DNA of 64,000 nucleotides from Zygaena filipendulae (GCA_907165275.2 OU015661.1:7757501-7821500); one strand, 5' to 3'; positions 22,600 through 33,432 are shown, numbered from the stretch's first letter. Numbers and translations are program-made. Notes: generated from the letters alone by a model not told the origin.

Positions 22600-23480
22600 C
22601 ATTTTTTTTGTGTGCTCAGGAAGATATATGTCATTTCGAGCTGATTTCTTCGGTAATCCTCCAAGAGCTCCGAGAAAGTTCTTGTACCTAGTCTATTCAG
22701 TACCTACCATAGCCTTAAGGTTCAAACCGTACAACGATGCTAAACACTTACTTTGCGGATTTGGTGAGACTAAAGGCAACATCTCAACCGGAATCTGGTG
22801 CGTGGTTGCATGCTCTTCCTTCTCCTCATTTGGGCTCGCTTCTAGACAGTGATTCCTTGCGTGTGGCCGTGGCTCTCCGTTTGGGATGCAACGTATCTGA
22901 ACCTCATCGATGCGTCTGCGGTTCCATAGTAGAGGCCAACGGCCATCACGCGTTGAGTTGTCGTCGCTGTTCGAGAAGATTTCCACGGCACCACGCACTT
23001 AATGATGTAATACGCCGAGCGCTTGTGTCCGCTAATTTTCCTTGCATGCTTGAGCCACCGGGTCTCAGCCGCACTGATGGTAAAAGGCCCGATGGTTTGA
23101 CCTTGGTGTCTTGGCGTCGGGGAAGATGCTTGCTGTGGGACGCGACCTGCGTCTGCACGTTTGCCGCCAGCCATCTTGGGCGTACGACAAAAACTGCAGG
23201 GGCAGCCGCCGAAATGGCAGCCCTTAAAAAGCGGGATAAATATGCAGCACTCGAGCAGAGCCATATATTTGTCCCTTTGGCAGTCGAAACGATGGGTTGC
23301 TTGGGATCCGATTCGAAGGAATTTATTGAGGAGGACGGGCGTCGAATAAGGGAGAGAGGCGGTGACCCCCGGTCCAGGTCGTTCCTTGTGCAGAGGTTGT
23401 CCATTGCAATACAACGCGGCAACGCAACAAGCATCGTGGGCACCTTTGCGTGGGGGGCTACAGGGGACGGGCTTTTGTAG
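22600..23480 (+). mobile_element. Non-LTR retrotransposon C-terminal domain (restriction-like endonuclease type)
   Basis: An open frame of 247 codons (22737-23480) encodes G-A-W-L-H-A-L-P-S-P, then R-L-G-C-N, a zinc-knuckle-like C-V-C-G with H-H-A-L-S-C, then R-H-H-A-L-N-D-V, E-P-P-G-L, and R-P-D-G-L with W-D-A-T about 20 residues on. This order, a CCHC cluster followed by PD...D, is that of the restriction-like endonuclease at the C-terminus of R2/CRE-group LINEs. The end R-L-S-I-A-I-Q-R-G-N-A is a conserved tail that I recall from abundant invertebrate RT-associated proteins. An in-frame stop lies just upstream of 22737 and no RT is visible, so the copy is 5'-truncated. The other long frames here, on both strands, are shadows. 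Confidence 0.72.
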
Positions 23481-23919
23481 ACTAGGGACCTAGCTCGGAC
23501 ATACGACCCGTTTAGGGAAATTATATTGACCAGTGCTGTGGACACGGTATTTATAATATCTATACTACATTATAAATTACTTCCAAACATTTGTGCATTT
23601 AACTAACTTATTTTACTTTAAACTGGCTAAATGCATTATATGCGAACGCCAATAAGAAGAGAGAAACAAAAGTTACATAATATCAGCTTAGCAGAGTGAA
23701 AGTATTACTATTATAGTATACTGGATGTAAGGCATTCTGGTAGTTTGTATCCATACTGGGAAGTTAAGGAAGGATTTTTCGCGCGGGCTTCCTAAGAGAA
23801 TCTGAAATTAATGAAAGTGAATCCGCGGGGAACAGATAATAATAATTTAAAGGCAGCTGTAGCCTGTACCTTACCTAGTATGAGATAAAATATCTGTAAG
23901 TATTAAGAACTGTATGAAA
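23481..23919. other. LINE 3' flank and gene-free DNA
   Basis: Includes a weak Helitron 3' trace at 23820-23842 (CCGCGGGGAACAG). Nothing else recognised. Confidence 0.35.
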
Positions 23920-24107
23920 TCTTTACATATAAAATACTTTGTCCTGAATGACTGACAATTAACGCACAGCCTTAACCACTGATCGTTGAAGAAAGGATTT
24001 TCCAAAATTCAACCCCCAAGGGAGTGAAAAGGGGATGAAAAGTTTGTATGGAACAATTCCGCAGGAACTTGGAAATTATCGCGGGTGAAACCACGCGGGA
24101 CAGCTAG
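23920..24107 (+). mobile_element. Non-autonomous Helitron-like element (short subfamily)
   Basis: A|TCTTTACATATAAAATAC start, CAGCTAG|T end, CGCGGGTGAAACCACGCG before the end. Compare 10410-10639. Confidence 0.78.
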
Positions 24108-24370
24108 TCTACCTATAATAATCTGTTTGTGTAATAAAGTATAGGTACCTACATTGAATGAATCCGGTTCAACTTGCTATTTTTGATTATACTTACCCAC
24201 AAAGCAAAGAAAATATTCTTTGGTTAGTTCCGATGCCAATTGTTTCTGGGCCAGCTGATGTGCTGTGTTGGTGCCAGACACTGAAACAGACGGTAATAGG
24301 TGTGTCAATGCACTATATGCACCAGCACTCCGTCTACAGATTTTGTCATCAAGTGTAAACGGTGTGATAT

Positions 24371-24400
24371 ACTAGCTGTTCCCCGCGGTTTCATCCGCGT
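24371..24400 (-). mobile_element. Helitron terminal fragment
   Basis: ACTAGCTGTTCCCCGCGGTT and a following TCATCCGCG are the 3' end of the family; the element breaks off into LINE sequence. Confidence 0.55.
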
Positions 24401-24404
24401 TAGT

Positions 24405-25062
24405 TATTAAAATTAATGGTGTGGTCGTGGAACAAGTAAAAACTGCACGTAATTTGGGACTGATTTTAGATGGAGAGCAAAAATATGTAGACCATGTAAA
24501 TGATTTTTTTTTTATTTTCTGTGATGCCGAATAAAGATGTCTATGTCTAAAAAATCACAAATACCTTCTTCAGACTGAAATTCTTGTACAAAATAAGACC
24601 CTGCATAAAGGAGGAGTTGCGACTTCTTTTGACAAAGTCACTCTTGCTCTCTCCATTCAAGTTAGTACTGTAGCTCCGTCTTTGACTCCAGGATAAATAG
24701 CAATACTGAACGATCTATTTAAAGGGTACAAAATGCTAAGCATTCGATTCAGTTTTAATATAAAGAGAGGGGAACATATAACTCCTTATTTGAACAAAAA
24801 GGGTATCCTGAACATGAATGCTAGAAGGGATCTTCATTACGCCTGTAACACCCAAAGGGTGATCTGGAATGGAAAACCTGAATACCTATTTGAGAAACTA
24901 TAACGTGGGTAAATATGTAACTCATAGAAACCTGCATTCCGCCACACAAAATTTGATCAGGACCCAAGACCACAAATCTGCGCGCTATATGTATAGGGGA
25001 TACTTCAATGCTGCAAAAAATTGGAACGATCTTTCATCTGCCTATGAAAAAACACAAAACTA
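24405..25062 (+). mobile_element. Decayed LINE, reverse-transcriptase C-terminal region
   Basis: In changing frames the translation gives A-R-N-L-G-L-I-L-D with H-V a little later, F-R-L-K-F-L-Y-K-I-R and T-K-S-L-L-L, then Y-L-R-N-Y, S-A-R-Y-M-Y-R-G-Y-F-N-A-A-K-N-W-N-D-L. These match the order of the thumb and tail region of insect LINE polyproteins (LG..LD, HV, the RF..R repeats, then the aromatic A-x-K-x-W-N-x-L). Several stops and frameshifts interrupt it. The last 64 codons are open. Confidence 0.68.
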
Positions 25063-25331
25063 AAAATAACAAAATACCGATTTAAGCCAAAAGACAAAAC
25101 ACACGTAATATTATTATTGGTTTGTGCTACCACTGATCGGTTTGAATTCGGTGACCAGCCCGCTGGTGTCTGCCCACTTGGGTTGTTCTGCTCACGAAGA
25201 GCAGGTGGCGGGAGTCGACTTAGCCCATCTACCTCCTCCATATTTGGCTTGTCACCGACTTCATACCGATCAGTGGTAGCACAAACCAATAATAGTATTA
25301 CATGTATTTTTGTCTTTTGGATTAAATCGGT
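25046..25331. mobile_element. Palindromic MITE (AAACCGATCAGTGGTAGCAC family)
   Basis: The left arm ACCGATTTAAGCCAAAAGAC ... and right arm (ending in the complement, TTGGATTAAATCGGT) are about 80 bases each with few differences. Between them lies about 90 bases including CACGAAGAGCAGGTGGCGGG. Both strands therefore encode an open frame beginning M-V-C-A-T-T-D-R, which is a by-product of the palindrome. Confidence 0.75.
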
Positions 25332-25459
25332 ATTTCTTCTCTCTCTCTCGTCTTTTTTTTTATTTCCAAATTATTTAGTTTATTTCTTTGTTACTGTGTC
25401 AGACGAAATAATTTATTTAATTTATTTCGTCTGAGGTTACTGTAGTTTATTTTTATTTT

Positions 25460-25566
25460 TTTATTTCGTTTGCTTGGTTTCCACGACACAAACTAACAAT
25501 AGCTTACTGTGGGATCGAGTATATCTGTGTGTTGTGTTGTGAAGTGGATTATTATTATTATTATCC
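25460..25566 (+). mobile_element. 3' fragment of the (ATT)n-tailed SINE
   Basis: TTGGTTTCCACGACACAAAC, GCTTACTGTGGGATC, then GTGAAGTGG and (ATT)5. Same order as 41507-41790 on the other strand. Confidence 0.65.
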
Positions 25567-25751
25567 TCTTAGTTAATGTTGGTATTTTAACAGATTTGTT
25601 CTGAATTGCACGAGCCTTCTCTACTCCAGAGGGGAGTGATTGAAAAACACGAGCAGCTTACGCTGAATCACTTCCTTTTGCATATAATTGGCTAAGTTTC
25701 ATGTTTTTTTGTACACCTTTCTGATGGTAATAAACCATTTTATTATTATTG

Positions 25752-26063
25752 TTGTTTCGGAGATCCCGCGGGTATTCCGAGACAAGAGTAAGTACTTACT
25801 ACCTTATATTTTTTTATGTGTCTATCCTTGACAACGTGTAGGCAGTATACAAAATTTAATGTAGTTTCTTCCACGTTAATTTAGAAATTCCCGAATAAAA
25901 ATAGCCTATGTCCTTCTCTGTACACCTGAAAACGTACTATAGGTATGCAAAATTTTGTGGTGATCGGTTGAGCCATTTCGTGGTGATCGGTTGAGCCGTT
26001 TTTCCTGAAAGCGTAACAAACAAACAAACAAACTCACTTTCGCATTTATAATATTAGTAAGGA
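25752..26063 (-). mobile_element. Helitron-like element, 3'-truncated
   Basis: On the minus strand it starts TCCTTACTAATATTATAAAT after A (26063) and runs through TTTGTTTGTTTGTTACGC. The CTAG end is missing; the copy begins in the CCCGCGGG block at 25752. A short internal duplication (TGGTGATCGGTTGAGCC) lies at 25957-26000. Confidence 0.7.
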
Positions 26064-26254
26064 TTAGATATAAAATTATACGTCATGATTGATTGGTTAA
26101 CGCTCACTGAGTCTAGAAACCAAAAACTTTCACTGTATTTTAATAGGTAATCAAAAACTAATCTTTAATATGTCGTAACCGTAAGGGTCGATTTTACAAT
26201 ATACTCAGATACAGGGCTAAAGCGCTTAATTTAGGATGCTAAATCGGATACAAT

Positions 26255-26392
26255 TTAGCATCAGTGAGTGAGAGAGAGAGAGAGCGAGTAATCATACTAC
26301 ACTAAATTGTACCCTAAATCGACTACTCTAGGGTATATTTTAATTTAGTGTGATCACTCGCTCTCTCTCACTCACTGATTCTAAATTGGAAC
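26255..26392. repeat. Large GAGA-rich hairpin
   Basis: CAGTGAGTGAGAGAGAGAGA on the left and CTCTCTCTCACTCACTGA on the right, with further pairing TAAATTGTACCCTA/TAGGGTATATTTTAATTTA, form arms of about 60 bases around a short centre. Probably a foldback MITE. Confidence 0.7.
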
Positions 26393-26879
26393 CAACTTAG
26401 AAACTTCGATTACACCTTCCGATTTCCTAGATTGGTGTCTGCCAAATTGCAGTGTAATAAGCGCTTAACCAGCGACAAACTTTGATGGACTATCAGACGA
26501 CTGAGCGATCAAGCCGATCATTGGAAAACCAGTTAATCAGATAGCCCTGGGTAGGGTTCTGTAAGGTCTTTTTTCATCACAATTAATATCATACAACTTT
26601 GCCTTTTTACTTTTATAATAGGTACTTTTATTTTATTACAAAAACATTGTCATATAGGTAGGTAAAGTTATTGCGATATGTAAAGCGCGATAGACATTAG
26701 ACGCCATAATTAAATAGGAACAAAAAGAGTACCAGTTTGGGACTTTTAAGATTTTAATGGCAATGATTTTAATATTTACAGAATTGATGTGTAGTATACC
26801 TATGAAAAACAACATTTAAATACATTTATACTATTTGGGCTGGTGGTCTATAGACAGACATAAACTAAGATGTTTACGG

Positions 26880-27345
26880 CGTATCTTATTATTTGCGAGA
26901 TGAGGCCGTTTTTCGTCGCTCGTTTTTTAATGGAGTCGTAAAATTGGGTTTTGTTTGGGTGCACACGTGAGAGTGGTGATTAATCTGGCAGACGTCCAGT
27001 TTCCATTCGTATCCGCGGCCACCTGCCGGCGACGGAGCTCGCCCATTGTGCGGAGTGTGGACGGGCTTTGCGGTGCATCGCACGGAGCCACGAGTATAAT
27101 ATTATGCCTATACTTACCGTAGACACTGATAGCTAGCAGTGCACTCCGTCTGTGATGTGTTAATGAACACCGTTTTACCTCTACGAGCTGAACATCGTTT
27201 GTAGTTTATACGGTGTCCGTCGAGACGCGGCGGCACCGTGCGTCTGCGCACGTTGCACGCACATTTACACGAGTCACGTTATGCCTCCGCTAGGGTTGTC
27301 AGGTGTTAAGCTTTTTGTGTGGTTGCTGCGCCAGTCGAAAGTCGA
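26880..27345. promoter_or_regulatory. CpG-rich segment, possible promoter or untranslated first exon
   Basis: It is GC-rich compared with its AT-rich surroundings and has many CpG. On the minus strand a strong donor, ACG then GTAAGTATAG, is read at 27118-27117. On neither strand do I find a convincing coding exon next to it. The 64-codon minus frame at 26889-27083 is not recognised. This is only a candidate. Confidence 0.3.
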
Positions 27346-27397
27346 GCGCTAGTAAAGCATGATGCAAAAACATAAAAATCGAAACAATTAAATGTAC

Positions 27398-27672
27398 TTA
27401 ATAAAAGAGTAGAATTCGGCTGAATTCGCGTTTCTTATGTACAGAGAGGGCAATAAAAGAAGAGTAGGTAACCAAACACAAAAAAAATGTTTTTAAAATT
27501 CTTTTCTGTCTGTCACGCTAGGCTCCGTAACTATGGTACCGAAGAGATTATCACGCAGTTTTCACAGGTAGATTAAACTTATCTTGGAGCAACATATACA
27601 TATAGGCCTTGTTTCATTTAAATCTGATGTCGGGAAAAAAGTTCGTATGTATAAGTAAGAGCGCTACACGTG
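27398..27672 (+). mobile_element. Helitron-like element (AAAAGAGTAG subfamily), 3' end lost
   Basis: AATAAAAGAGTAGAATTCGG, TTAAAATTCTTTTCTGTCTG and GTTTTCACAGGTAGATTAAA are in the order of 29860-30121. The hairpin/CTAG end is absent. Confidence 0.6.
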
Positions 27673-28280
27673 AGTAGGTATAGTAGGTATTATATTATCT
27701 GTGACATGGGTGAATAGCTAAGTATGATAGGTAGGTATTATAATATACTTTTTTATTAAGTATGAAATATTGTCCGGTTTTCATAACACATCTCCGGCTT
27801 AAAGAGTAAAATGTCTTTGTGTTTTTGGACCTGGCAACCCTACAGGTACGCCACCGCCGCCGTGTACCGCACCGCTATCGACCTCGCGAATCCATGTAAC
27901 ATGTTTTACCCACACGCAGTGAAAAAAATTAAAACATTTCATCATCATATTTTTCCCCACACTCTCAGCCATCTGCGTAGTTTAATGATTCATGAATGAA
28001 CACTTCTCGATTTCAAGTTCTCTTTATATACTTAAATACAAGACAGAAACAATTTATTTTTTATACAGGCGTTTTACGCACGTATTAAAAGCAACTAATA
28101 TTTGTAATAATACTATAAAGTAACAATATAATATATTTTTAATTTGTTTTAGCAGCTAAGCTTAGAAAAGTACCTATCTGCCTACTTGTATGATTTAAAA
28201 AAATATATTTGATGAAATTAAAGTAAGTAACTACTAACAACCTAGTTGATGAAATTCAGTAGGTAAGTGTATATAGTACA

Positions 28281-28498
28281 TCCTACTAATATTATAAACG
28301 CGAAAGTTTGTAAGTAAGTATGGATGGATGGATGGATGGATGTTTGTTACTCTTTCACGCAAAAATACTGGATGGATTTAAATGAAACTTTACAATAATA
28401 TAGCTTATACATCAGATTAACACATAGGGTACTTTTTATCCCGGAATTCCCGCGGGAACTCTGAAATTAACGCGGGTGAAACCGCGGGGCACAACTAG
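28281..28498 (+). mobile_element. Non-autonomous Helitron-like element, full length
   Basis: A|TCCTACTAATATTATAAACG start; CAACTAG|T end. The hairpin CGCGG-GTGAAA-CCGCG (28471-28486) lies 8 bases before CTAG. Contains (TGGA)n at 28321-28342. This is the clearest copy in the window. Confidence 0.82.
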
Positions 28499-28499
28499 T

Positions 28500-29307
28500 A
28501 ATATATAGACATACAATATGGATGATTATAATAATAATAATATTTATTGTTACAAGCAAACGATACCATACTTATTAGTAAAATCCCTGGCTTCCAAACT
28601 AACGCAAGCTCTCAGAAGCCAGTTAAATTTAGGTAGGTAAATTCAACTTTACGAAAGGAAAATTAAAAAAATAAAAAAAACTTAATTTGAGCTCGCACTC
28701 GCAATAAGAAAAGTAACCTAACAATTTATTTAAAATTGCATAGAAGGTAACTAAGAATAGTGTTAATGACTTAACACCTATTCTCGGCTTTTCTTAATGC
28801 GCTTTGAATATTTATAGCTTTATGTGGCTGCTTGTGACATTCTGCACTTCAGTGCACTCAACTACAGTTACTGGCACCTGAATGCATTAGCTATTCTTGG
28901 AATAGAATCTCAGGGTATTGGATTTTCCATGGCCTTGTAGTTCAAGCAAGGTCTCATACGCATTTTTTTATTTTGACAATTAATTAAATAGGTACAGATA
29001 ATCTTTTAGACTTTAGGTTGGAGATTTGAAATTCAAACAATTTGTAAGTACTTACCTACCTACCTACCGGCGTTGAAATTTGGCTGTATTTTGGTGTTTT
29101 AACCATGTTTTAACGCTTATTTTATAATCATTATTGTTCGCTTTTTATTTATTTTTGGTCAGTGTCGATGATATCAATATCTTCGAAATATTAATCAATT
29201 TTCACTTCCATTTATTTTCACCTCTCAACCTTTTTTCCGCGATGCCTCTGATGATAACTTAGTTATTTAGGTAGGTATATGCAAAGAGTGATAATAATAT
29301 TATGGTA
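28500..29307. other. Gene-free stretch, nothing recognised
   Basis: Begins with (AAT)n at 28530-28545, possibly a retroelement tail. No reading frame or inverted repeat can be supported. Confidence 0.3.
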
Positions 29308-29523
29308 TCTATTTAACTAATATTATAAAGAGGAAAGATTTGATTTTTTGTTTGATTGTTTATTTGTTTGTTACGATTTAACTCAAAAACTACTGGATCG
29401 ATTACAAAAATCCTTTCACCATTAGAAAGCTACCTTATCCCTGAGTAACATAGGGTATATTGTAATCCGGAATTCCCGCGGGAACTCCTAATTAACGCGG
29501 GTGAAACCGCGGGTAACAGCTAG
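29308..29523 (+). mobile_element. Non-autonomous Helitron-like element, first of three in a row
   Basis: A|TCTATTTAACTAATATTATA start; CAGCTAG|T end; CGCGGGTGAAACCGCG hairpin. Confidence 0.78.
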
Positions 29524-29524
29524 T

Positions 29525-29831
29525 ACCATAATAAAAGAGTAGAATCCGCGATTCTGTACTTTGAATATTTTTAAGAAAAATTGACAGGGGGCGATTATAA
29601 GAGTAACTAACCACAAAAAAGTTTTTAAAATTCTTTTCTGTCTGTCTGTCTGTCTGTCTGTTCGCGGTAATTTTCGAATCTACTAAGCGGATTGTCATGC
29701 GGTTTTCACAGGTAGATTAATTAGCTTAGCCTGGAGCTACATATATGCTTTGTTTCATTCAGATCGGATGTCAGGAAAAAAGTTGATACATAAAAACTTT
29801 TCACGCGGGTGAAACCGCAGAGCAAAGCTAG
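29525..29831 (+). mobile_element. Helitron-like element (AAAAGAGTAG subfamily), second in a row
   Basis: Starts immediately after the previous copy and ends AAAGCTAG before T. The 5' TC is not preserved (ACCATAATAAAAGAG). (TGTC)n at 29640-29661. Confidence 0.7.
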
Positions 29832-29859
29832 TGAAAAAATAAATCTCTCTTTATCATTA

Positions 29860-30121
29860 TCTACTATAATAAAAGAGTAGAATCCGTGATTCTGTACACT
29901 GAATAATAGGGGGCGATAAAGGGAGAGTAACCGATCACAAAAAAAAAGTTTCAGTCTGTCTGTCACTCTGTCTATTCGCAATCCGAATCTACTGAACGTA
30001 TTTTCATGCGGTTTGCACAAGTAGATTAAGCTTAGTCTGGAGCTACATATAGGCTTTGTTTTATTTAAATCGAATTTCGGACAAAAGGTTTCATGCGGGT
30101 GAAACCACGGGGCACAGCTAG
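29860..30121 (+). mobile_element. Helitron-like element (AAAAGAGTAG subfamily), third in a row, full length
   Basis: A|TCTACTATAATAAAAGAG start; CACAGCTAG|T end; GCGGGTGAAACCACGG before the end. Confidence 0.75.
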
Positions 30122-30267
30122 TTCAGAATAATTCGCCTATCGATTTCAGCAAGTGGTCGAATACCATCACTACACTGACTTTTCTTTGGTTGATGGATGT
30201 TTATCGGTTGATTTATCGAGTCCCGGTTCGTTAACTGCTAATTTTAGTGTACCTATACATATTTAGC

Positions 30268-30405
30268 GCATTAGGTACAATAATCATGCTCCATACTTAG
30301 AATACCTACATAACAGTTGTTCGGTTATTTGGTAAAGCGCGCTCCACATCCGCGAACCGCACGCGAATGTGGAGAGCGCTTTAGTGGATCATTATTGTAC
30401 ATTAC
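30268..30405. repeat. Palindromic MITE-like hairpin
   Basis: AGGTACAATAATCAT at the left and ATCATTATTGTACAT at the right enclose AAAGCGCGCTCCACATCCGC paired with ATGTGGAGAGCGCTTT. Stem of about 21 pairs in the centre with two mismatches. Confidence 0.6.
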
Positions 30406-32019
30406 CGATTGTCAAACTCATGTAAAATAGTGGTTAAACTTAAAATAGGATGCGGCACGTATAGTAGGTAAGGCAAGAAAAAATTGTGAAAAAGACGTAT
30501 TCTACTCTTTTTAACCGACTTCCCAAAAAGGAGGAGGTTCTCAATTCGACGCGTATGTTTTTTTTCTATTGTAAATTTTAATTCGGTACTTAAAATAAAA
30601 TTTGACTAAGTATAGTAACCAAATGAATTAACAGTTTTCTAATAGCAGAATGCACATTTAGCGCCATTTTAGAACTATACTTACTTCTATACGTATTACA
30701 AAGACGCAAAGTTTGTGAGGTTGTAGGGGTAATCTCTGGATCCACTGAACCGATTTTTAAAATTCTTTTACCAATAGAATGCTATACAGTGCTCCTGAGT
30801 GTACTTCTTATCCCGGAATTCCCGCGAAAACTTCGAAATTACCACGGGAGAAACCGCGGGGAACATATAGTCACATCTAAAATTCGAGCAGACATCCACT
30901 AACTTACAAGTCAAATAGGTAGGTACATGCACTGAAATCGCATTTAGTAATAGCTTTTAAACTTTAACGTTCTTACGTGTTTTTGTATAAAATGTGTCAA
31001 ACTAGGTACGTACCTACTTATATCTATCTACCTATGGCATGGACCAATTAAACCTATGGTAAAAAATAACCAATAAGTACGTTTTATATAAATACCAACT
31101 GTACCTATACTCCCCGATTTCAGTCGCGTGTATTCAGGATTCCTCTATTAAAGTACCTACTTATAAAACTGCTAGAATAAATTTTGCAAAATAAATAATA
31201 ATACAAATCAAAATAGGTACCTACGTTGCGTAGTATAGAATAAATATTAGGCGAAGATGTGAGGCGAGCCAGATGCGAAAATATTTGTGTAGAAAGATGA
31301 GATGCGGCCCGAATGAGGATTCGGGATAAACAAATTGTTAACACTACTGATGCTGTCACCTGAATATTTTACCTTAAAAAAATATCGATCGTGTTGTTAT
31401 TTTAGTCTCCAAAAAATATATCAGATTTACCAATTTATGGAAAAACACAGAATCTTCTTTCGTTGAAAGTTAGTTTGAAACGCGCATTATGATATTTCAA
31501 GACCTATCTAACGATACCATAGACGCAAACCTAATAGAGATTATAGGTAGGTACCTACGTCACATGCGCACTGAAATTGTTATCAACTGACCACTGTTCA
31601 ATTTAGGTATTACAAAAAACTGGTTTTACACTTCTAGTCCCAATTAATGATTAATTTAAAACGAATCCTCGTCAATGGCGTGAAATATTGTACTGCGCAT
31701 AAAGATGCAAAGGACTGGCATAGGTTGGCTGACGCAATAAAATTGGAAGTTGCTGCATGCAAGAGTCGATCGCTATTAGTGGAACCATAAGATACTCATG
31801 TAATTGGAAATAATAATAATAATAATGTAATACGATCGCCAGGACAAGGGTTTAAGATCAACAATCAATTCAATACCATCGCTTAATAATATTAGATATT
31901 ATTCGATGCACGATGGTAGTATGTCGTCGGCAGTGATCGAAGAGAACTATGGGAACCGCTCTACATAATAACTACCCGCATATATTTGAAATTGTGAAAT
32001 TTGTAAAGCAATATCAATC
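30406..32019. other. Gene-free stretch with repeat fragments
   Basis: Holds the repeat start AACCGACTTCCCAAAAAGGA (30521) and a decayed Helitron-like copy at 30690-30868 (ending GGGGAACATATAGT). A short frame at 31696-31790 (D-A-K-D-W-H-R-L-A-D-A) could be retroelement debris. No host gene is supported. Confidence 0.4.
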
Positions 32020-32580
32020 TCTGTTTAAAAAAGCTTACGAGCACTAGAAAGTAGAAATACCAACAGATTAGTATTAGATCACAATCCACGTACAGCGACG
32101 TTCTTAATAAACTGTAACTTTATGTCTATTACTATAAATGTAATAAAATACCCGGTGAAATAAAGGATCTTCCATTTTATAAATTTAAGAAAAGGCTTAA
32201 GCAATGGTTGTGTAATCGCTGTTTCTACTAACTAAATGAATTTTTAAATGAGTAACGTCAATACATATACCTAATATTACTTTATCGTGGGTATGTGAAC
32301 AATATTTATTTATAAATGACTAAAAATGGGACCTACCTAACATATTTTTTATTTTGACATAATGTTGTACTATTCATAATTGTGATTAATTTTATTTTAT
32401 TTTGAAATTTATTTTATTTTTAAATTTTTTTTTAAACTTATTTTTGAGATTTATTTACAGTATTTACAAAATTTCAGTAAAAATTTGCATACCAATACGG
32501 CGAATATGCGCCTTGAATTTTTTTGTAACATCCTAATGTATACCATATTAAGCAAATAAATGAATTATTATTATTATCAT
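32020..32580 (+). mobile_element. 5'-truncated LINE tail
   Basis: The frame at 32133-32255 reads N-K-I-P-G-E-I-K-D-L-P, F-K-K-R-L-K-Q-W-L, a stop in place of one residue, then L-N-E-F-L-N-E-stop. This is the usual ending of insect LINE ORF2 (N.LP..I+..., FK..LK.WL, then Y...E.L). About 300 bases of AT-rich 3' UTR and a (TTA)n tail follow. Confidence 0.62.
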
Positions 32581-32636
32581 TTTGAACCAAAAACGAAACA
32601 TGCAGCAATTAGAAAAACAGTAGTATTTATTACTTA

Positions 32637-32695
32637 CTAGCTGTCCCCCGTGGTTTCACCCGCGGTAATTTCGGAGTTCTCGCGGGACTGGGAAT
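32637..32695 (-). mobile_element. Helitron terminal fragment
   Basis: ACTAGCTGTCCCCCGTGGTT with a TTTCACCCGCGG block and TTCTCGCGGG; broken after about 60 bases. Confidence 0.55.
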
Positions 32696-32699
32696 GTCC

Positions 32700-33340
32700 T
32701 GACGACTAAAGTAGGTACTTTAATCAGACCTTAGAAAATTTTCTGACCCTGTGTATCCTAAAAGTTCCATGGTGCAAGTTGCAACCGAAATTGCCCCTCC
32801 CTCAACCAAATTGTACGTCCGCGGACCGCGCCTGCTCGCGTACGTCCGTCTGTCACACGGGTTTTCCAGCCAAATCGTAAAAGCTACAGTCTTCGTAAAG
32901 TAATACGTATATGTATGATATATTGACGACCCAAGGCTACCCAAGGCATTTTGCATAAATTGTCAAAAATTGTTTTTAAGGATTTTTAAGGGGGTGCAAA
33001 GATGTTTTGTTTATCTACGGAATTGAATGGGATATCGTTGAATAGAGCTTATGCCTCGTAGATAAAAGCTGTTTTTAAAAACATCGGAAAACAAAGGCAT
33101 GAGGAGCCGCCAAAGTTAGCTTTTTTCACAACATTTTGTACCGAAGTATTTTCCAATTTTCCGTTGATAGGTCAACGGATGAACTTAAAACTTGATAACA
33201 ATTATTATTACCTACGTATATTTTACGAATAAATACCAAGATATTAATAACTTGATATTTTTCTTTAAATTATATAATTTTTTTTGCAAAACATCTTTAT
33301 TTACTGAAAAAAATCAGGTGGATCTTTTTCGTCCCTTTAC
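32700..33340. other. Gene-free stretch, nothing recognised
   Basis: Contains a CG-rich patch at 32815-32870 and a 78-codon minus-strand frame of no recognisable content. Confidence 0.3.
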
Positions 33341-33432
33341 AACACCGCTCAAGTCCACTGACTGCACAATGTAAATAGGTAAACTTTTGTCTACTGACTG
33401 TCGAATGAGTCAGTCGACTTGAGCGGTGTTAT
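33341..33432. repeat. Inverted repeat AACACCGCTCAAGTCCACTG
   Basis: AACACCGCTCAAGTCCACTG on the left pairs with CAGTCGACTTGAGCGGTGTT on the right (two differences), 51 bases apart. MITE-like. Confidence 0.65.

Noticed and set aside
22842..23545. Long minus-strand frames of 190 and 199 codons
   Set aside because: Antisense shadows of the GC-rich retrotransposon frame at 22737-23480, which carries the recognisable motifs.
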